From Candidatus Bathyoplasma sp. NZ (lineage in GTDB: Bacteria; Bacillota_I; Bacilli_A; MAG-NZ), in contig JABENI010000011.1 in NCBI GenBank assembly GCA_013332095.1, positions 1-64,000 on the forward strand: DNA of 64,000 nt, given 5' to 3'. The position numbers were made by a program, and so were the translations under genes. Of the stretch, positions 7,857-16,876 are shown one piece after another; the stretch's first letter is position 1; every line of letters starts with the position of its first letter. Below the pieces are notes generated by a model. The model saw nothing but the letters and a program-made list of their open reading frames with translations, did not search any database and was not told the DNA's origin.

Positions 7857-8555
7857 TTATAAAAAATTTAATTTCTCTAATTCTTGGGATGTCAATTCTC
7901 GGTATTCTGCTAACTTTAAATTTTCATCTAACATTAAATTACCAATGCTCAACCTTTTTAATTCGATAACTTCATTCCCTAAACTCTTAAACATCCTTTT
8001 AACTTGGTGATATTTCCCTTCATAAATAGTTAATTTAACTACTTTGTCTGAAATAGTTTCGACAATCGCTGGCTTACATTTATAATCATCTATCATTACA
8101 CCTTCTGTGAATTTTAAAACGTATTTATCCAAAAAAACATCTCTTAATGTTACTTGATAACATTTAGCGATGTGGTTTTTAGGAGAGATAATTTTATGCA
8201 TAAATTTTCCATTGTTAGTAAGAATCAGTAATCCGGTTGTATCTTTATCCAATCTTCCAACAGGGAACAAATCGAATTCTAAATAATTTTCTCTTACTAA
8301 ATCGACAACTGTTTGATGTAAGTTGTCGGTATTTGCACTTATGTATCCTTTTGGTTTATTTAACATTATGTAAACATACTCTTTATAAAATAATATTTTA
8401 TTATTATATTTAATAATATCTTTAGCAATTTTCACATGATATCTAATATTTTTTAAAGGCATATCGTTAACTAAAACTTTTCCATTTGTTATTAATTTAC
8501 GCGTTTTCGAGCGTGATCCTAATCCACATTTTGCTAAATATTTATCTAATCTCAT
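7857..8555 (-). CDS. Pseudouridine synthase, RsuA/RluB family
   Basis: A 232-aa protein with an N-terminal S4 RNA-binding domain (MRLDKYLAKCGLGSRSKTRK) and the synthase core. The catalytic Asp is in FPVGRLDKDTTGLLILTN, and YEGKYHQVKRMF is the second family motif. It isomerises a specific rRNA uridine. The rluB-like protein at 49821 has the dacF-spmAB context, so this paralogue is more likely the 16S (RsuA-type) or another enzyme; which site it modifies cannot be told from sequence. AGGTGATT precedes the ATG. Confidence 0.9.
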   Translation of the reverse strand: MRLDKYLAKCGLGSRSKTRKLITNGKVLVNDMPLKNIRYHVKIAKDIIKYNNKILFYKEYVYIMLNKPKGYISANTDNLHQTVVDLVRENYLEFDLFPVGRLDKDTTGLLILTNNGKFMHKIISPKNHIAKCYQVTLRDVFLDKYVLKFTEGVMIDDYKCKPAIVETISDKVVKLTIYEGKYHQVKRMFKSLGNEVIELKRLSIGNLMLDENLKLAEYRELTSQELEKLNFL

Positions 8556-8580
8556 CTAATCACCTACTTGTGATTATACA

Positions 8581-9957
8581 CTAATTTTCTTGTATATGTA
8601 AATTTAAACACAACGTTTTTACCATAAGTTCTATATCTAATGGTTTTGATATGCAATCGTTAAAACCAACTTCTTTGTAAGTTTCTAGTTGTTCTGACAG
8701 TACGTTAGCAGTCATCGCTATTACTGGCAACTCTGCACAGTTAAACATTGTTCTTATTTTCTTAATTGTCTCTACACCATCTAATCTTGGCATTATAATG
8801 TCTAACAGAATAATATCATAGTTATTTTCACTTATCATTTTCAAGGCATCAATCCCATCTTTAGCATACGATATATTATTCATTTTTAAATTTTTAAAAA
8901 TGCCTTTTAACAGTAAAATATTAATTTCGTTATCTTCTACTACTAAAATTTTCTTTTCTTCTAAACGAATATTAAATTTAATGTTATCAAATATTCCCAG
9001 TTCTTGATAGTTGAGCGTATTAACTTCTACCAGCGGTAAAGTGAATGCTATAATAGTTCCTGTTTCATATTTTGAATGGGCTTTTATTTCTCCATTCATT
9101 TTTTCAATTAGTTCTTTTACTATTGATAATCCTAATCCGCTTCCTTCAACATTTAATTCATTTTCGAATTGTTTAAATTTTTCAAATATCAAATTAACAT
9201 CTGGTTCTTTAATCCCGATTCCTGTATCAATAATTTCAAACTTCAAAAATTCTTGGGTATCTTCAGTAGTACCTCTTCTTAGTCGAATCGTAATACTACC
9301 TGAGTGGGTAAATTTTGTTGCATTACCTAAAATGTTTTTTAATATTTGATTAAACTTTATTTCATCTAATATTATCTCCTTAGGAATATCCGAACTTATG
9401 TTGCTTTTTAAGACAAGTTTATTTTTCTCTGCTAATATTTTTAATTCATTAATATTTTTTTCAATTACCTTTTTGACATCAATTATGTCGTTTCTAAATA
9501 TGGTTTTGTTAGAAGTCAATTTAGAAACATCTAAAATATCATTAACTAATCCTAACAAATGAAAGGCACTGTTTCTTATTCTATCAATGTAAATTTCTGT
9601 TTCATCTTTATTTTCTTCAACTCCCAATAATTGAGAAAATCCGATAATTGCATTCAGTGGTGTTCTTATTTCGTGTGAAATTTTTCGAACAAAGTCATCT
9701 TTTATTTTTTTTTCAATTAAAAAACTTTTTTCGTCTATTTCGATGATTTTTTCATTTTTAAGGTTTTTTATAAAAAAATAAAGAATTAATAATAGTACAA
9801 GCAGTGTTGAGAATATACAACCTATATTATATTCAATTTTCATAATTGTAAAAGAATAATTTTTTAAAACTTCGATCTGCAATAATACCAATACTACTAT
9901 AGTGATAAACACCAAAAATTTAATCTGCATTTTAGCTTTGTTTTTCCATTGATTCAT
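8581..9957 (-). CDS. Hybrid sensor histidine kinase with C-terminal receiver
   Basis: About 458 aa from the ATG at 9957, chosen because AGAGGAG lies 7 bases upstream. Order: two membrane helices (about 13-30 and 44-64) with almost no external loop; HisKA with the phospho-acceptor His in SHEIRTPLNAIIGF (about 95); HATPase_c with NATKF, DTGIGI and GSGLGLSIVKELI; and a receiver domain from about 335 with acidic EDN and phospho-acceptor Asp in ILLLDIIMPRLDG. No response-regulator gene adjoins, so it is an orphan. The tiny sensor part suggests a membrane or internal signal. Feeding phosphate toward Spo0A is possible but is inference. Confidence 0.92.
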   Translation of the reverse strand: MNQWKNKAKMQIKFLVFITIVVLVLLQIEVLKNYSFTIMKIEYNIGCIFSTLLVLLLILYFFIKNLKNEKIIEIDEKSFLIEKKIKDDFVRKISHEIRTPLNAIIGFSQLLGVEENKDETEIYIDRIRNSAFHLLGLVNDILDVSKLTSNKTIFRNDIIDVKKVIEKNINELKILAEKNKLVLKSNISSDIPKEIILDEIKFNQILKNILGNATKFTHSGSITIRLRRGTTEDTQEFLKFEIIDTGIGIKEPDVNLIFEKFKQFENELNVEGSGLGLSIVKELIEKMNGEIKAHSKYETGTIIAFTLPLVEVNTLNYQELGIFDNIKFNIRLEEKKILVVEDNEINILLLKGIFKNLKMNNISYAKDGIDALKMISENNYDIILLDIIMPRLDGVETIKKIRTMFNCAELPVIAMTANVLSEQLETYKEVGFNDCISKPLDIELMVKTLCLNLHIQEN

Positions 9958-10048
9958 TTTTTTCTCCTCTTTCATCAAGCATACCTATTCTAATTATAAT
10001 AGTATTTTTAAATTTTTCAGAAATTAATACACTATTTTTCATTTTTTT

Positions 10049-10055
10049 ATCGACA
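10049..10055 (-). promoter_or_regulatory. Possible Spo0A box upstream of the hybrid kinase
   Basis: TGTCGAT on the minus strand, one mismatch to the 0A box TGTCGAA, about 95 bases upstream of the kinase start. A single 6/7 match can occur by chance in AT-rich DNA. Confidence 0.25.
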
Positions 10056-10168
10056 TTTTTCTACATAATAACCGATATTATTAAAAATAACGCTAAATAT
10101 CTTGCTCAAGTCTGTTTTTTTTCAAGCATTTTGCCGTTTATCAGCAGTCGATTTTTTGAAAAATTAAA

Positions 10169-10199
10169 CAAAAAAAGACATTTAGTTTCCTAAATATCT
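10169..10199 (-). terminator. Terminator of pnp
   Basis: On the minus strand GATATTTAG, loop GAAA, CTAAATGTC, then TTTTTTTG, just after the pnp stop codon. Confidence 0.8.
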
Positions 10200-10210
10200 T
10201 TTATTTTTAC

Positions 10211-12325
10211 TTATTTTTTATCTCCAGTAAGCGGTTTTGGTTTCGGTAATGTTGCTTTTCTAGATAAATCTAATCTTCCTCTATCATCAACTAGTATTGC
10301 TTTAACAGTAATCATATCGCCAAGTTTTACCACGTCTTCTACTTTTTCAACACGTTTGTGGTCTAATTTAGATATATGACATAATCCTTCTGAACCAGGC
10401 CATAATTCAACAAAACAACCAAATTTTTCAACTCTAACAACTTTTCCTAAATAATTTGCTCCAATTTCAACTTCTTTTACAATATCTTCAATCATTTTTA
10501 AAGCATTTTTAATCGGTTCCATCGAATTGTGCATAAGGATGATTTTTCCATCATTATCAATATCAATTTTAACTCCATCTGATTTTTCAATAATTTCTGT
10601 AATTACTTTTCCACCAGCACCGATAACATCTCTAATTTTTTCTGGTTTAACATAAGTAACAAATACTTTTGGAGCATATTTGCTTACTTCATCTTTAGGT
10701 GTCTCAATACACTCTAACATATTTTGTAAAATGTGTTTTCTACCAACTTTTGCTTGAACTAATGCTTCCATCAAAATTTCTTTTTTTAACCCTTTGACTT
10801 TAACATCCATCTGTAAAGCGGTAATTCCATTTGCTGTTCCTGCAACCTTAAAGTCCATATCTCCTAAATGATCTTCCATTCCCTGAATATCACTTAAAAT
10901 TGTATAGTTTTCACCATCAGTAATCAATCCCATAGCAATACCTGCTACCGGAGCTTTTAACGGTACACCAGCAGCCATTAAACTCATTGTCCCAGCACAG
11001 ATACTAGCTTGTGATGTAGAACCGTTTGATTCTAAAATTTCTGAAACTATTCTTATTGTATATGGAAACTCTTCTTCATTAGGCATTACCATCGAAATTG
11101 CTCTTTCGCCTAACATTCCATGACCGATTTCTCTTCTTCCTGTTGGACCGTAACGTCCGACTTCCCCAACGCTGAAACTAGGAAAATTATAATGTAGCAT
11201 AAATCTTTTATATTCAGTTTCTTCGTTCAAACCATCGATAATTTGATGCTCTCCTAAAGCTCCTAACGTAGCAATTGATAAACATTGCGTTTGTCCTCTA
11301 GTAAATAAAGCTGAGCCGTGGGTTCTTGGTAGTATATCTATCTGTGAATTTAAAGCTCTAATTTCATCAGTTTTTCTACCATCAGGTCTAATTTTATCAA
11401 TTGTGATTAGTCTTCTTACTTCTTCTTTAACTAATTTTTCATAGATGTATTTAACCATCTTCTCTAAACTAGGATTTTCTGCTAGTTCAAAATTACTCAA
11501 TAGTTCCGATTTAGCCAAGTCAATAGCTTCACTTCGTGCGTGTTTTTCTTGAATAATCACTGCATTTTTAACGTTTTCTAAAGTTAATTTGATAACTTTT
11601 TCTTCAACTTCTTGATCTACTTGATAAACAGTATAAGGATATTTTTCTTTTCCCACTTCTTCTTTAATATTTAAAATAAAAGTAATAAGTTTTTTAATTT
11701 CTTGATGACCAAATATTATTGCTTCAACCATATCTTCTTCAGGTACTTCCTTCGCTCCTGCTTCAACCATATTAATAGCATCCATTGTTCCTGAAACTGT
11801 TAAGTCAATATCTGAAAGTTCTAACTGTTCTTTAGTTGGATTAATAATAAATTCTCCATCAACTCTTCCGACAATTACTCCTGCTATTGGTCCTTCAAAT
11901 GGAATTTCTGAAATTGATAATGCTAGACTTGAACCAAATAAAGCGGTCATTTCTGGTGAATTATCTGGATTCGAACTCATGACAGTGTTGATAATTTGTA
12001 CTTCGTTTTTAAATCCATCAGGAAACATTGGTCTTAACGTTCTATCGATAACTCTCGAAGTTAATGTTTCATGAGTGCTGGGTTTTCCTTCTCTTTTAAA
12101 AAATCCTCCTGGTATTTTTCCTGCTGCATACATTTTCTCAGTGTACATAACATGTAATGGAAAAAAATTCAAATTAGATTCTTGTCTTGATGATTGGGCA
12201 ATGCTAAGGACAACAGTATCTTCATACCTTAGTAATAGTGCTCCATCAGCCTGCTTTGCTACCTCTCCGTATTCAACCGTTAATTTTCTTCCGGCTAAAT
12301 TATATTCAAATATTTTTTTAGACAT
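10211..12325 (-). CDS. pnp: Polyribonucleotide nucleotidyltransferase (PNPase)
   Basis: A 704-aa phosphorolytic 3'-5' exoribonuclease of RNA turnover. Two RNase PH-like domains flank a helical linker; [20 protein letters not shown] and [19 protein letters not shown] belong to the second, catalytic one. A KH domain follows ([17 protein letters not shown]) and then an S1 domain ([15 protein letters not shown]). Length is normal. AAGGAG precedes the ATG. rpsO, its frequent partner, is not beside it; it sits downstream of a DegV gene with a terminator between them, so it appears to be transcribed alone. Confidence 0.97.
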   Translation of the reverse strand: MSKKIFEYNLAGRKLTVEYGEVAKQADGALLLRYEDTVVLSIAQSSRQESNLNFFPLHVMYTEKMYAAGKIPGGFFKREGKPSTHETLTSRVIDRTLRPMFPDGFKNEVQIINTVMSSNPDNSPEMTALFGSSLALSISEIPFEGPIAGVIVGRVDGEFIINPTKEQLELSDIDLTVSGTMDAINMVEAGAKEVPEEDMVEAIIFGHQEIKKLITFILNIKEEVGKEKYPYTVYQVDQEVEEKVIKLTLENVKNAVIIQEKHARSEAIDLAKSELLSNFELAENPSLEKMVKYIYEKLVKEEVRRLITIDKIRPDGRKTDEIRALNSQIDILPRTHGSALFTRGQTQCLSIATLGALGEHQIIDGLNEETEYKRFMLHYNFPSFSVGEVGRYGPTGRREIGHGMLGERAISMVMPNEEEFPYTIRIVSEILESNGSTSQASICAGTMSLMAAGVPLKAPVAGIAMGLITDGENYTILSDIQGMEDHLGDMDFKVAGTANGITALQMDVKVKGLKKEILMEALVQAKVGRKHILQNMLECIETPKDEVSKYAPKVFVTYVKPEKIRDVIGAGGKVITEIIEKSDGVKIDIDNDGKIILMHNSMEPIKNALKMIEDIVKEVEIGANYLGKVVRVEKFGCFVELWPGSEGLCHISKLDHKRVEKVEDVVKLGDMITVKAILVDDRGRLDLSRKATLPKPKPLTGDKK

Positions 12326-12429
12326 TTTTTGCTCCTTTATTTATGTATTTTTTTTTACAATATTCTCCTAATGATACCATATCTTAACCTTCATTAATAT
12401 AGTTTATTATAAAATTTATAATATTGCAG

Positions 12430-12464
12430 TAAAAAAGTTAAACAACTAGAAGTTACTTAACTTT
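12430..12464 (-). terminator. Terminator of the DegV gene
   Basis: On the minus strand AAAGTTAA-GT-AACT, loop, AGTT-GT-TTAACTTTTTT, directly after the DegV stop codon. It separates that gene from pnp. Confidence 0.7.
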
Positions 12465-12466
12465 AA

Positions 12467-13321
12467 TTATTTTTTACAATAACCGATTCCTATTGCTTTT
12501 TCTGCTGTATGACAGCCAATAACTGGCGTTATTGGCGTTTCAATAATATCTTTATTTGGGAAAAATTTATTGATTTCAATTTTAATACTTTCAATCATAT
12601 CTAAATCGCCACAGTGGGCAATTGTTAAAAGATAATCTGAAAAATTTTCAACTTCTTTTTTGATTTCATTTAAAATGTTCTCAATACCTTTTTTAACCGT
12701 TCTTACTTTTCCAAACTCTTTAACTTCACCTTCTTCTACTACTAAAATTGGTTTAATTTTTAACATTTTTCCAATAAATCCCTTAGCAGTTGATAAACGA
12801 CCATTTTTAATTAATAGACGAAGCGAAGTTACCATAATATACATTTTGTTATTTTTTTTCATCTCATCGAGCGTTTGAATAATTTCATCTGTATTTTTTC
12901 CATCTTTTAACATCTCTAAAGCTTTTATTCCAAATAGACCTTCTTGAATACTTGCTGAATAACTATCGTATGTTTTTAAAACCAGATCACCTTGATATTC
13001 ATTGGCAACTGAATATGCTACGCTGTAACTATTACTCATTTTAGAAGAAATAGTTATTATTAGTACTTCTTGGTAACCTTCCTCTTCAAATTGTTTAATA
13101 CAGTTCATATATTCGCTATAATTTGGCGTAGATGTTCGGGGAACTATTTTATCATCCTTTGAAATTTTATCGAAAAAATTTTCCGCCTTTAATTCTGTAA
13201 AGTCTGTGTATTCTTTTTCATCAATGATTATTTTTAATCTAACTACTTTTAAATTTTCTTTTTCTATATTTAAATAATCTATCGATGATGTGGATGTAAC
13301 TAATATTCCGATTTTTTTCAT
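12467..13321 (-). CDS. DegV family fatty-acid-binding protein
   Basis: A 284-aa DegV protein. The N-terminal VTSTSSIDY, the PRTSTPNYSEY segment, ITISSKMSNSYSVAY and GFIGKMLKIKPIL are typical. Members bind a fatty acid between two domains, and FakB-type members present it to the kinase FakA. No fakA-like gene is in the window, so fatty-acid kinase involvement is family inference. AAGGAG lies upstream of the ATG. It is divergent from the DUF1540 gene. Confidence 0.9.
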   Translation of the reverse strand: MKKIGILVTSTSSIDYLNIEKENLKVVRLKIIIDEKEYTDFTELKAENFFDKISKDDKIVPRTSTPNYSEYMNCIKQFEEEGYQEVLIITISSKMSNSYSVAYSVANEYQGDLVLKTYDSYSASIQEGLFGIKALEMLKDGKNTDEIIQTLDEMKKNNKMYIMVTSLRLLIKNGRLSTAKGFIGKMLKIKPILVVEEGEVKEFGKVRTVKKGIENILNEIKKEVENFSDYLLTIAHCGDLDMIESIKIEINKFFPNKDIIETPITPVIGCHTAEKAIGIGYCKK

Positions 13322-13385
13322 ATATTTCTCCTTTTTTATAATGATATTTTAAAATTTGTAAATACTAAAATGTGGAGGTGATTAG

Positions 13386-13538
13386 ATGCAAAATAATATT
13401 TCATGTTCAATTAAAGAATGTAAACATAACGGTATGATGTCATCATGTTCAAAAGATTCAGTCAAAATAGGTAAAACTACTGATTCTGTTGATTGTTCAA
13501 AATGTACGGAATGTGCATCTTTCGAACCAAAAATTTAA
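13386..13538 (+). CDS. DUF1540 small cysteine-rich protein
   Basis: A 50-aa protein with evenly spaced cysteines: ISCSIKECKHN near the start, SSCSKDSVKIGK in the middle and DCSKCTECASFEPK at the end, seven Cys in all. This matches DUF1540 proteins of spore-forming Bacillota, short probable metal-binding proteins of unknown function. A strong ribosome-binding site (GGAGGTGATT) precedes the ATG and a terminator overlaps its stop, so it is a complete one-gene unit, divergent from the DegV gene and just before the cyclophilin array. Confidence 0.85.
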   Translation: MQNNISCSIKECKHNGMMSSCSKDSVKIGKTTDSVDCSKCTECASFEPKI

Positions 13539-13564
13539 GAAAAGTTAATTCTTTTCTTTTTTTA
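13537..13564 (+). terminator. Terminator of the DUF1540 gene
   Basis: AAGAAAAG, loop TTAATT, CTTTTCTT then TTTTT; the stem begins in the stop codon. Confidence 0.8.
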
Positions 13565-13610
13565 TTTTAACATATTCACAAATTAATTTAAATGCTAATT
13601 ATAATTTTTC

Positions 13611-13639
13611 TTTACATATTTACCATATAGATATAAAAT
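13611..13639 (+). promoter_or_regulatory. Promoter of cyclophilin lipoprotein copy 1
   Basis: TTTACA (13611-13616), 17-base spacer, TAAAAT (13634-13639). The same boxes with the same spacing precede copies 3, 4, 5 and 6. Confidence 0.75.
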
Positions 13640-13671
13640 GTAGTGAAGTGAAAAACATGGAGGTAAAAAAA

Positions 13672-14844
13672 ATGAAAAAATGTTTAATACTACTAACTAT
13701 TATTTTATTGCTTGTTGGATGCGATAAAATTGATAACAATGATCCCAACCCTAACGAACAAAATAGCGATTATGAGGCTCTTAAGGACGTGCCTTATTAT
13801 GAGTATTTGAATTCTTCAAATCCGACTGTTGAGTTTATTTTTAGCAACGATAGTAAAATTAAATTCGAACTTTTTAAAGATATTGCCCCTAACACTGTTA
13901 AAAATTTTTTATTATTAGCTAGCACAAATCACTATGATGGTACACTAGTTTATGCTAAAGATGAAGATTTTGTTCATTTAAAAAATGATAAATCAATACC
14001 TAATTCTTATATTGAAAGTACACGTACAGAAAATGGCCATGAAAATCCCGTTCCTTTCTCTCGTGGTACGATTTATTTATTCCCATATTCTGGTAATACT
14101 AACTTTGATCAGGTGAACGAATTAATGATTTCATTTGTGAATGACCATGAAGCAAATGGTAATTTCTCTATTTTTGGTGGCGTTGTAGAAGGACTAGATA
14201 CACTGACAGTTTTAGAACAATTAGAAACAGATGGAGTGGGATTAATCACCGAATCTGTTGAAATAACATCAATTAATATTGATGCTAAAGGTTTCGATTA
14301 TTCTGAATTAATTTTTAAAGATCCCCAATCATTTCGAGATGACGATAACCCGAGAGTTATAATAACTTTTGAAGATTCAGGAACGACTAATGATCCAAAG
14401 CCGAATACGATGAAATTAGAATTATTTCCTGAAGTTGCACCAGCAACGGTCGACAATTTCTTAACATTAGTTGAGGAGGAATTTTATGATGGTTTGTCAA
14501 TCTATAAAGTTATGGGTAATTCTATAGCTCAAGGAGGAGCAAATAATACTCCAGAAAATAGTGAGACAATTTTTGGAGAATTTTATAATAATAACTTTGA
14601 CAATGATTTAGATCACGTTAAGGGAGTAATTTCGATGCGTAGAAATCCTAACGAAATTGGATCGATTAAAGACCAATTCTTAATTTGTAATGATGATACT
14701 CCTATACTCAATAGAAAGAATGCAGCGTTTGGATACATGATTTCGGGATATGCCGTATTGGATGAAATAATGGCTAGTTCTACTGATGAAAATGGTATCC
14801 TATATAGTCCGATAATTATTGAAAAAATAGAACTTCTACCATAA
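13672..14844 (+). CDS. Two-domain cyclophilin-like lipoprotein, array copy 1
   Basis: 390 aa from the ATG at 13672, which has GGAGG 8 bases upstream; an in-frame ATG at 13648 lacks one. A lipoprotein signal peptide ends in LLLVGC with the lipidated Cys at 17. Two cyclophilin (peptidyl-prolyl isomerase) domains follow, about residues 48-205 and 230-390. Domain B has KLELFPEVAPATVDNFLTL, AQGG and GVISMRR, but the catalytic Arg position is Lys (SIYKVM) and the FxxQ motif is altered, so activity is doubtful. With copy 2 it is one of the two most diverged members. Likely anchored outside the membrane; a chaperone or binding role is inference. Confidence 0.88.
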   Translation: MKKCLILLTIILLLVGCDKIDNNDPNPNEQNSDYEALKDVPYYEYLNSSNPTVEFIFSNDSKIKFELFKDIAPNTVKNFLLLASTNHYDGTLVYAKDEDFVHLKNDKSIPNSYIESTRTENGHENPVPFSRGTIYLFPYSGNTNFDQVNELMISFVNDHEANGNFSIFGGVVEGLDTLTVLEQLETDGVGLITESVEITSINIDAKGFDYSELIFKDPQSFRDDDNPRVIITFEDSGTTNDPKPNTMKLELFPEVAPATVDNFLTLVEEEFYDGLSIYKVMGNSIAQGGANNTPENSETIFGEFYNNNFDNDLDHVKGVISMRRNPNEIGSIKDQFLICNDDTPILNRKNAAFGYMISGYAVLDEIMASSTDENGILYSPIIIEKIELLP

Positions 14845-15262
14845 GTAAACTAGTTCCAAATTAAGAATCATTTAAAGGTTCTTCTTAAGATAAATATTTG
14901 CGTTGTTTAAACTTCGCAGTTGAATTTATTTTAAAAGTTTATCTAGGCACAATCACTATTTTCTATAGAGTTCTTTCTTCAACAAATAGCCCTGTTTCTA
15001 TTAGTAATGAAACAGAGCTATTTTTTTATTGCCTGCAAAGGATTTTATATCTTTGATGAATGTTTCATTATTTCGCTAAACTTTAATAATTTTAGAAAAT
15101 TTACCAATGTAAATCGTTTCTATTAAAAATGCCGATCTAATTTTCCGAGCCTCTTTCGCAATAATATTAATAATAAATAAATCATCTTTATTTTGTTACT
15201 TATCTAGCAAGTATTTCATATATTAAAAATGAGACAACAAATAAAAAAAATGAGGCGAAAAA
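14845..15262 (+). other. Spacer between array copies 1 and 2
   Basis: 418 bases without a gene: a terminator at 14984-15027, then about 200 bases similar to the other spacers. The TTTACA/TAAAAT promoter conserved before other copies is degraded here (CAAGTATTTCATATATTAAAAATG). Confidence 0.6.
14984..15027 (+). terminator. Terminator after array copy 1
   Basis: AAATAGC(C)CTGTTTC, loop, GAAACAGAGCTATTT then TTTT. The same hairpin recurs after copies 2-5. Confidence 0.85.
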
Positions 15263-16432
15263 ATGAAAAAATTTTTATTATTACCATCACCTATTTTATT
15301 ATTGCTTACTTCTATTTTATTACTTGTCGGATGCAGTAAAACTTCAGATACTATAATACTTGAAGATGCTAGTTATTATCAATATTTGGATTCTTCAAAT
15401 CCAACGGTTGAGTTTGTTTTAAGTGATAACAGTAAAATCAAATTTGAGCTATTTAAAGATATAGCTCCTACTACTGTGAAAAACTTTTTATCACTGATTA
15501 GTGCAGGGTATTATGATGATACAGACTTTAATGAAAAATGCGATGTTTTCATCAGCGCATTCCAATTTAACAAAAATTTACCCAACTATACTATTAAAGG
15601 AGAATTTACAGAGAACGGTTATCAAAATCCACTTTCTTTTTCTGAAGGAATACTTGGCTTAATGCATAACCACTCTAACGATGATGGACTAAGTGAATTG
15701 TTCATCTCTTTTCAAAATATTCCTGAATTTGATGGGAAATTTGCTTATTTTGGTGGAGTTACTGAAGGCTTTTCTACATTAAAATTTTTACAAGATTTAA
15801 AACCTGATAGCGACGGCTTTATTCGTTCAAGTCTCAGAATAGATAAAGTTAATATTGATGCTAAAGGGTTTGACTATTCAACTTTTGAAAAAATTGAAAC
15901 GTTACCATTTGAGAACGCAATGACATTTTTAAATGACACTAACCCCAAAATTAAAATGACCATTAAAGATTTTGGAATTATGGAATTAGAATTATTTAAT
16001 GATGTTGCGCCAATAACGGTTGAAAATTTTTTAACATTAGTTGATGATAATTTTTATGATGGTTTAACAATATCAAATATTTTTGCAGGTCATTTTACTG
16101 GTGGTATTCCTACAAATGATCCTAGCAAAAGCACTGATGCTATTTTGGGCGAATTTTTTCACAATGGAGTCAATAACAACATAAGTCATGATAAAGGTGT
16201 TATTTCGATGTGGAGAGATGATGCATTTACTGATGAAGCTTTTAATTCTGCAACAAATAGATTTATAATTTGTAATGATGATTTACCAGTTTTAAATAAA
16301 TATTTTGCTGCTTTTGGTTATGTAGTTTCTGGACTTGATGTAGCAGATAAAATCGCAGCCGTTTCTTTTAATAGTACAACAGGTGCACCAAATATCCCTA
16401 TAATTATTGAAAAAATAGAGCGCATATCATAA
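15263..16432 (+). CDS. Two-domain cyclophilin-like lipoprotein, array copy 2
   Basis: 389 aa; signal peptide with two hydrophobic leucine-rich stretches ending LLLVGC (Cys 24), and GAGG upstream of the ATG. Domain A carries the shared SNPTVEFVLSDNSKIKFELF and PTTVKNFLSL. Domain B has MELELFNDVAPITVENFLTL and GVISMWRDD, but the Arg/FxxQ catalytic block is replaced (TISNIFAGHFTGG) and the QFF motif reads RFIIC, so both domains look catalytically dead. A retained fold with lost chemistry suggests binding or scaffolding (inference). It has its own terminator downstream; its upstream promoter is the weakest in the array. Confidence 0.86.
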   Translation: MKKFLLLPSPILLLLTSILLLVGCSKTSDTIILEDASYYQYLDSSNPTVEFVLSDNSKIKFELFKDIAPTTVKNFLSLISAGYYDDTDFNEKCDVFISAFQFNKNLPNYTIKGEFTENGYQNPLSFSEGILGLMHNHSNDDGLSELFISFQNIPEFDGKFAYFGGVTEGFSTLKFLQDLKPDSDGFIRSSLRIDKVNIDAKGFDYSTFEKIETLPFENAMTFLNDTNPKIKMTIKDFGIMELELFNDVAPITVENFLTLVDDNFYDGLTISNIFAGHFTGGIPTNDPSKSTDAILGEFFHNGVNNNISHDKGVISMWRDDAFTDEAFNSATNRFIICNDDLPVLNKYFAAFGYVVSGLDVADKIAAVSFNSTTGAPNIPIIIEKIERIS

Positions 16433-16563
16433 ATAAATTATAAATTAAAAATTATTTAAAAGCTTTTTAGTATCGGTATTTGAATTTTTTAAACTCCACA
16501 GTTAGATTTACTTTAATAATTCACTAAAGCACAATACTCTTTCTGTGGAGTTATTTATTTAAC

Positions 16564-16601
16564 AAATAGCCTGTTTCTAATAATGAAACAGACTATTTTT
16601 T
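16564..16601 (+). terminator. Terminator after array copy 2
   Basis: AAATAGCCTGTTTC, loop TAATAAT, GAAACAGACTATTTTTT. Same element as after copy 1. Confidence 0.8.
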
Positions 16602-16802
16602 ATTTCTAAACATTTTATATTTTTGATAAAAATTTCGTTACTTTGGATGAATTTTAACAACCTTTAAAAATTTACAAATTCGAAATGCTTCTCTTGAAAA
16701 TATTGATGAATTTTAGAAACTCTTTGACAAAGAATCAATAATAAAATAAATCATCTTCAGCGCATTATCAATTTAAAAAATAAAAGTACTCCATTTATTG
16801 TC

Positions 16803-16831
16803 TTTACAAACGCTTCATATACATATAAAAT
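16803..16831 (+). promoter_or_regulatory. Promoter of array copy 3
   Basis: TTTACA, 17-base spacer, TAAAAT, as before copies 1, 4, 5 and 6. Confidence 0.75.
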
Positions 16832-16876
16832 TATGTTGAGTAAAAATATAAAGAAAAATAAAAAATGAGGAAAAAA

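Larger units (their letters stand above)
16433..16876 (+). other. Spacer between array copies 2 and 3
   Basis: 444 bases: terminator 16564-16601; a conserved block around TTGACA (16724-16729) followed by AATAAAATAAATCATCTTCAG, found again before copies 4-6; then the promoter at 16803-16831. No gene seen. Confidence 0.6.
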
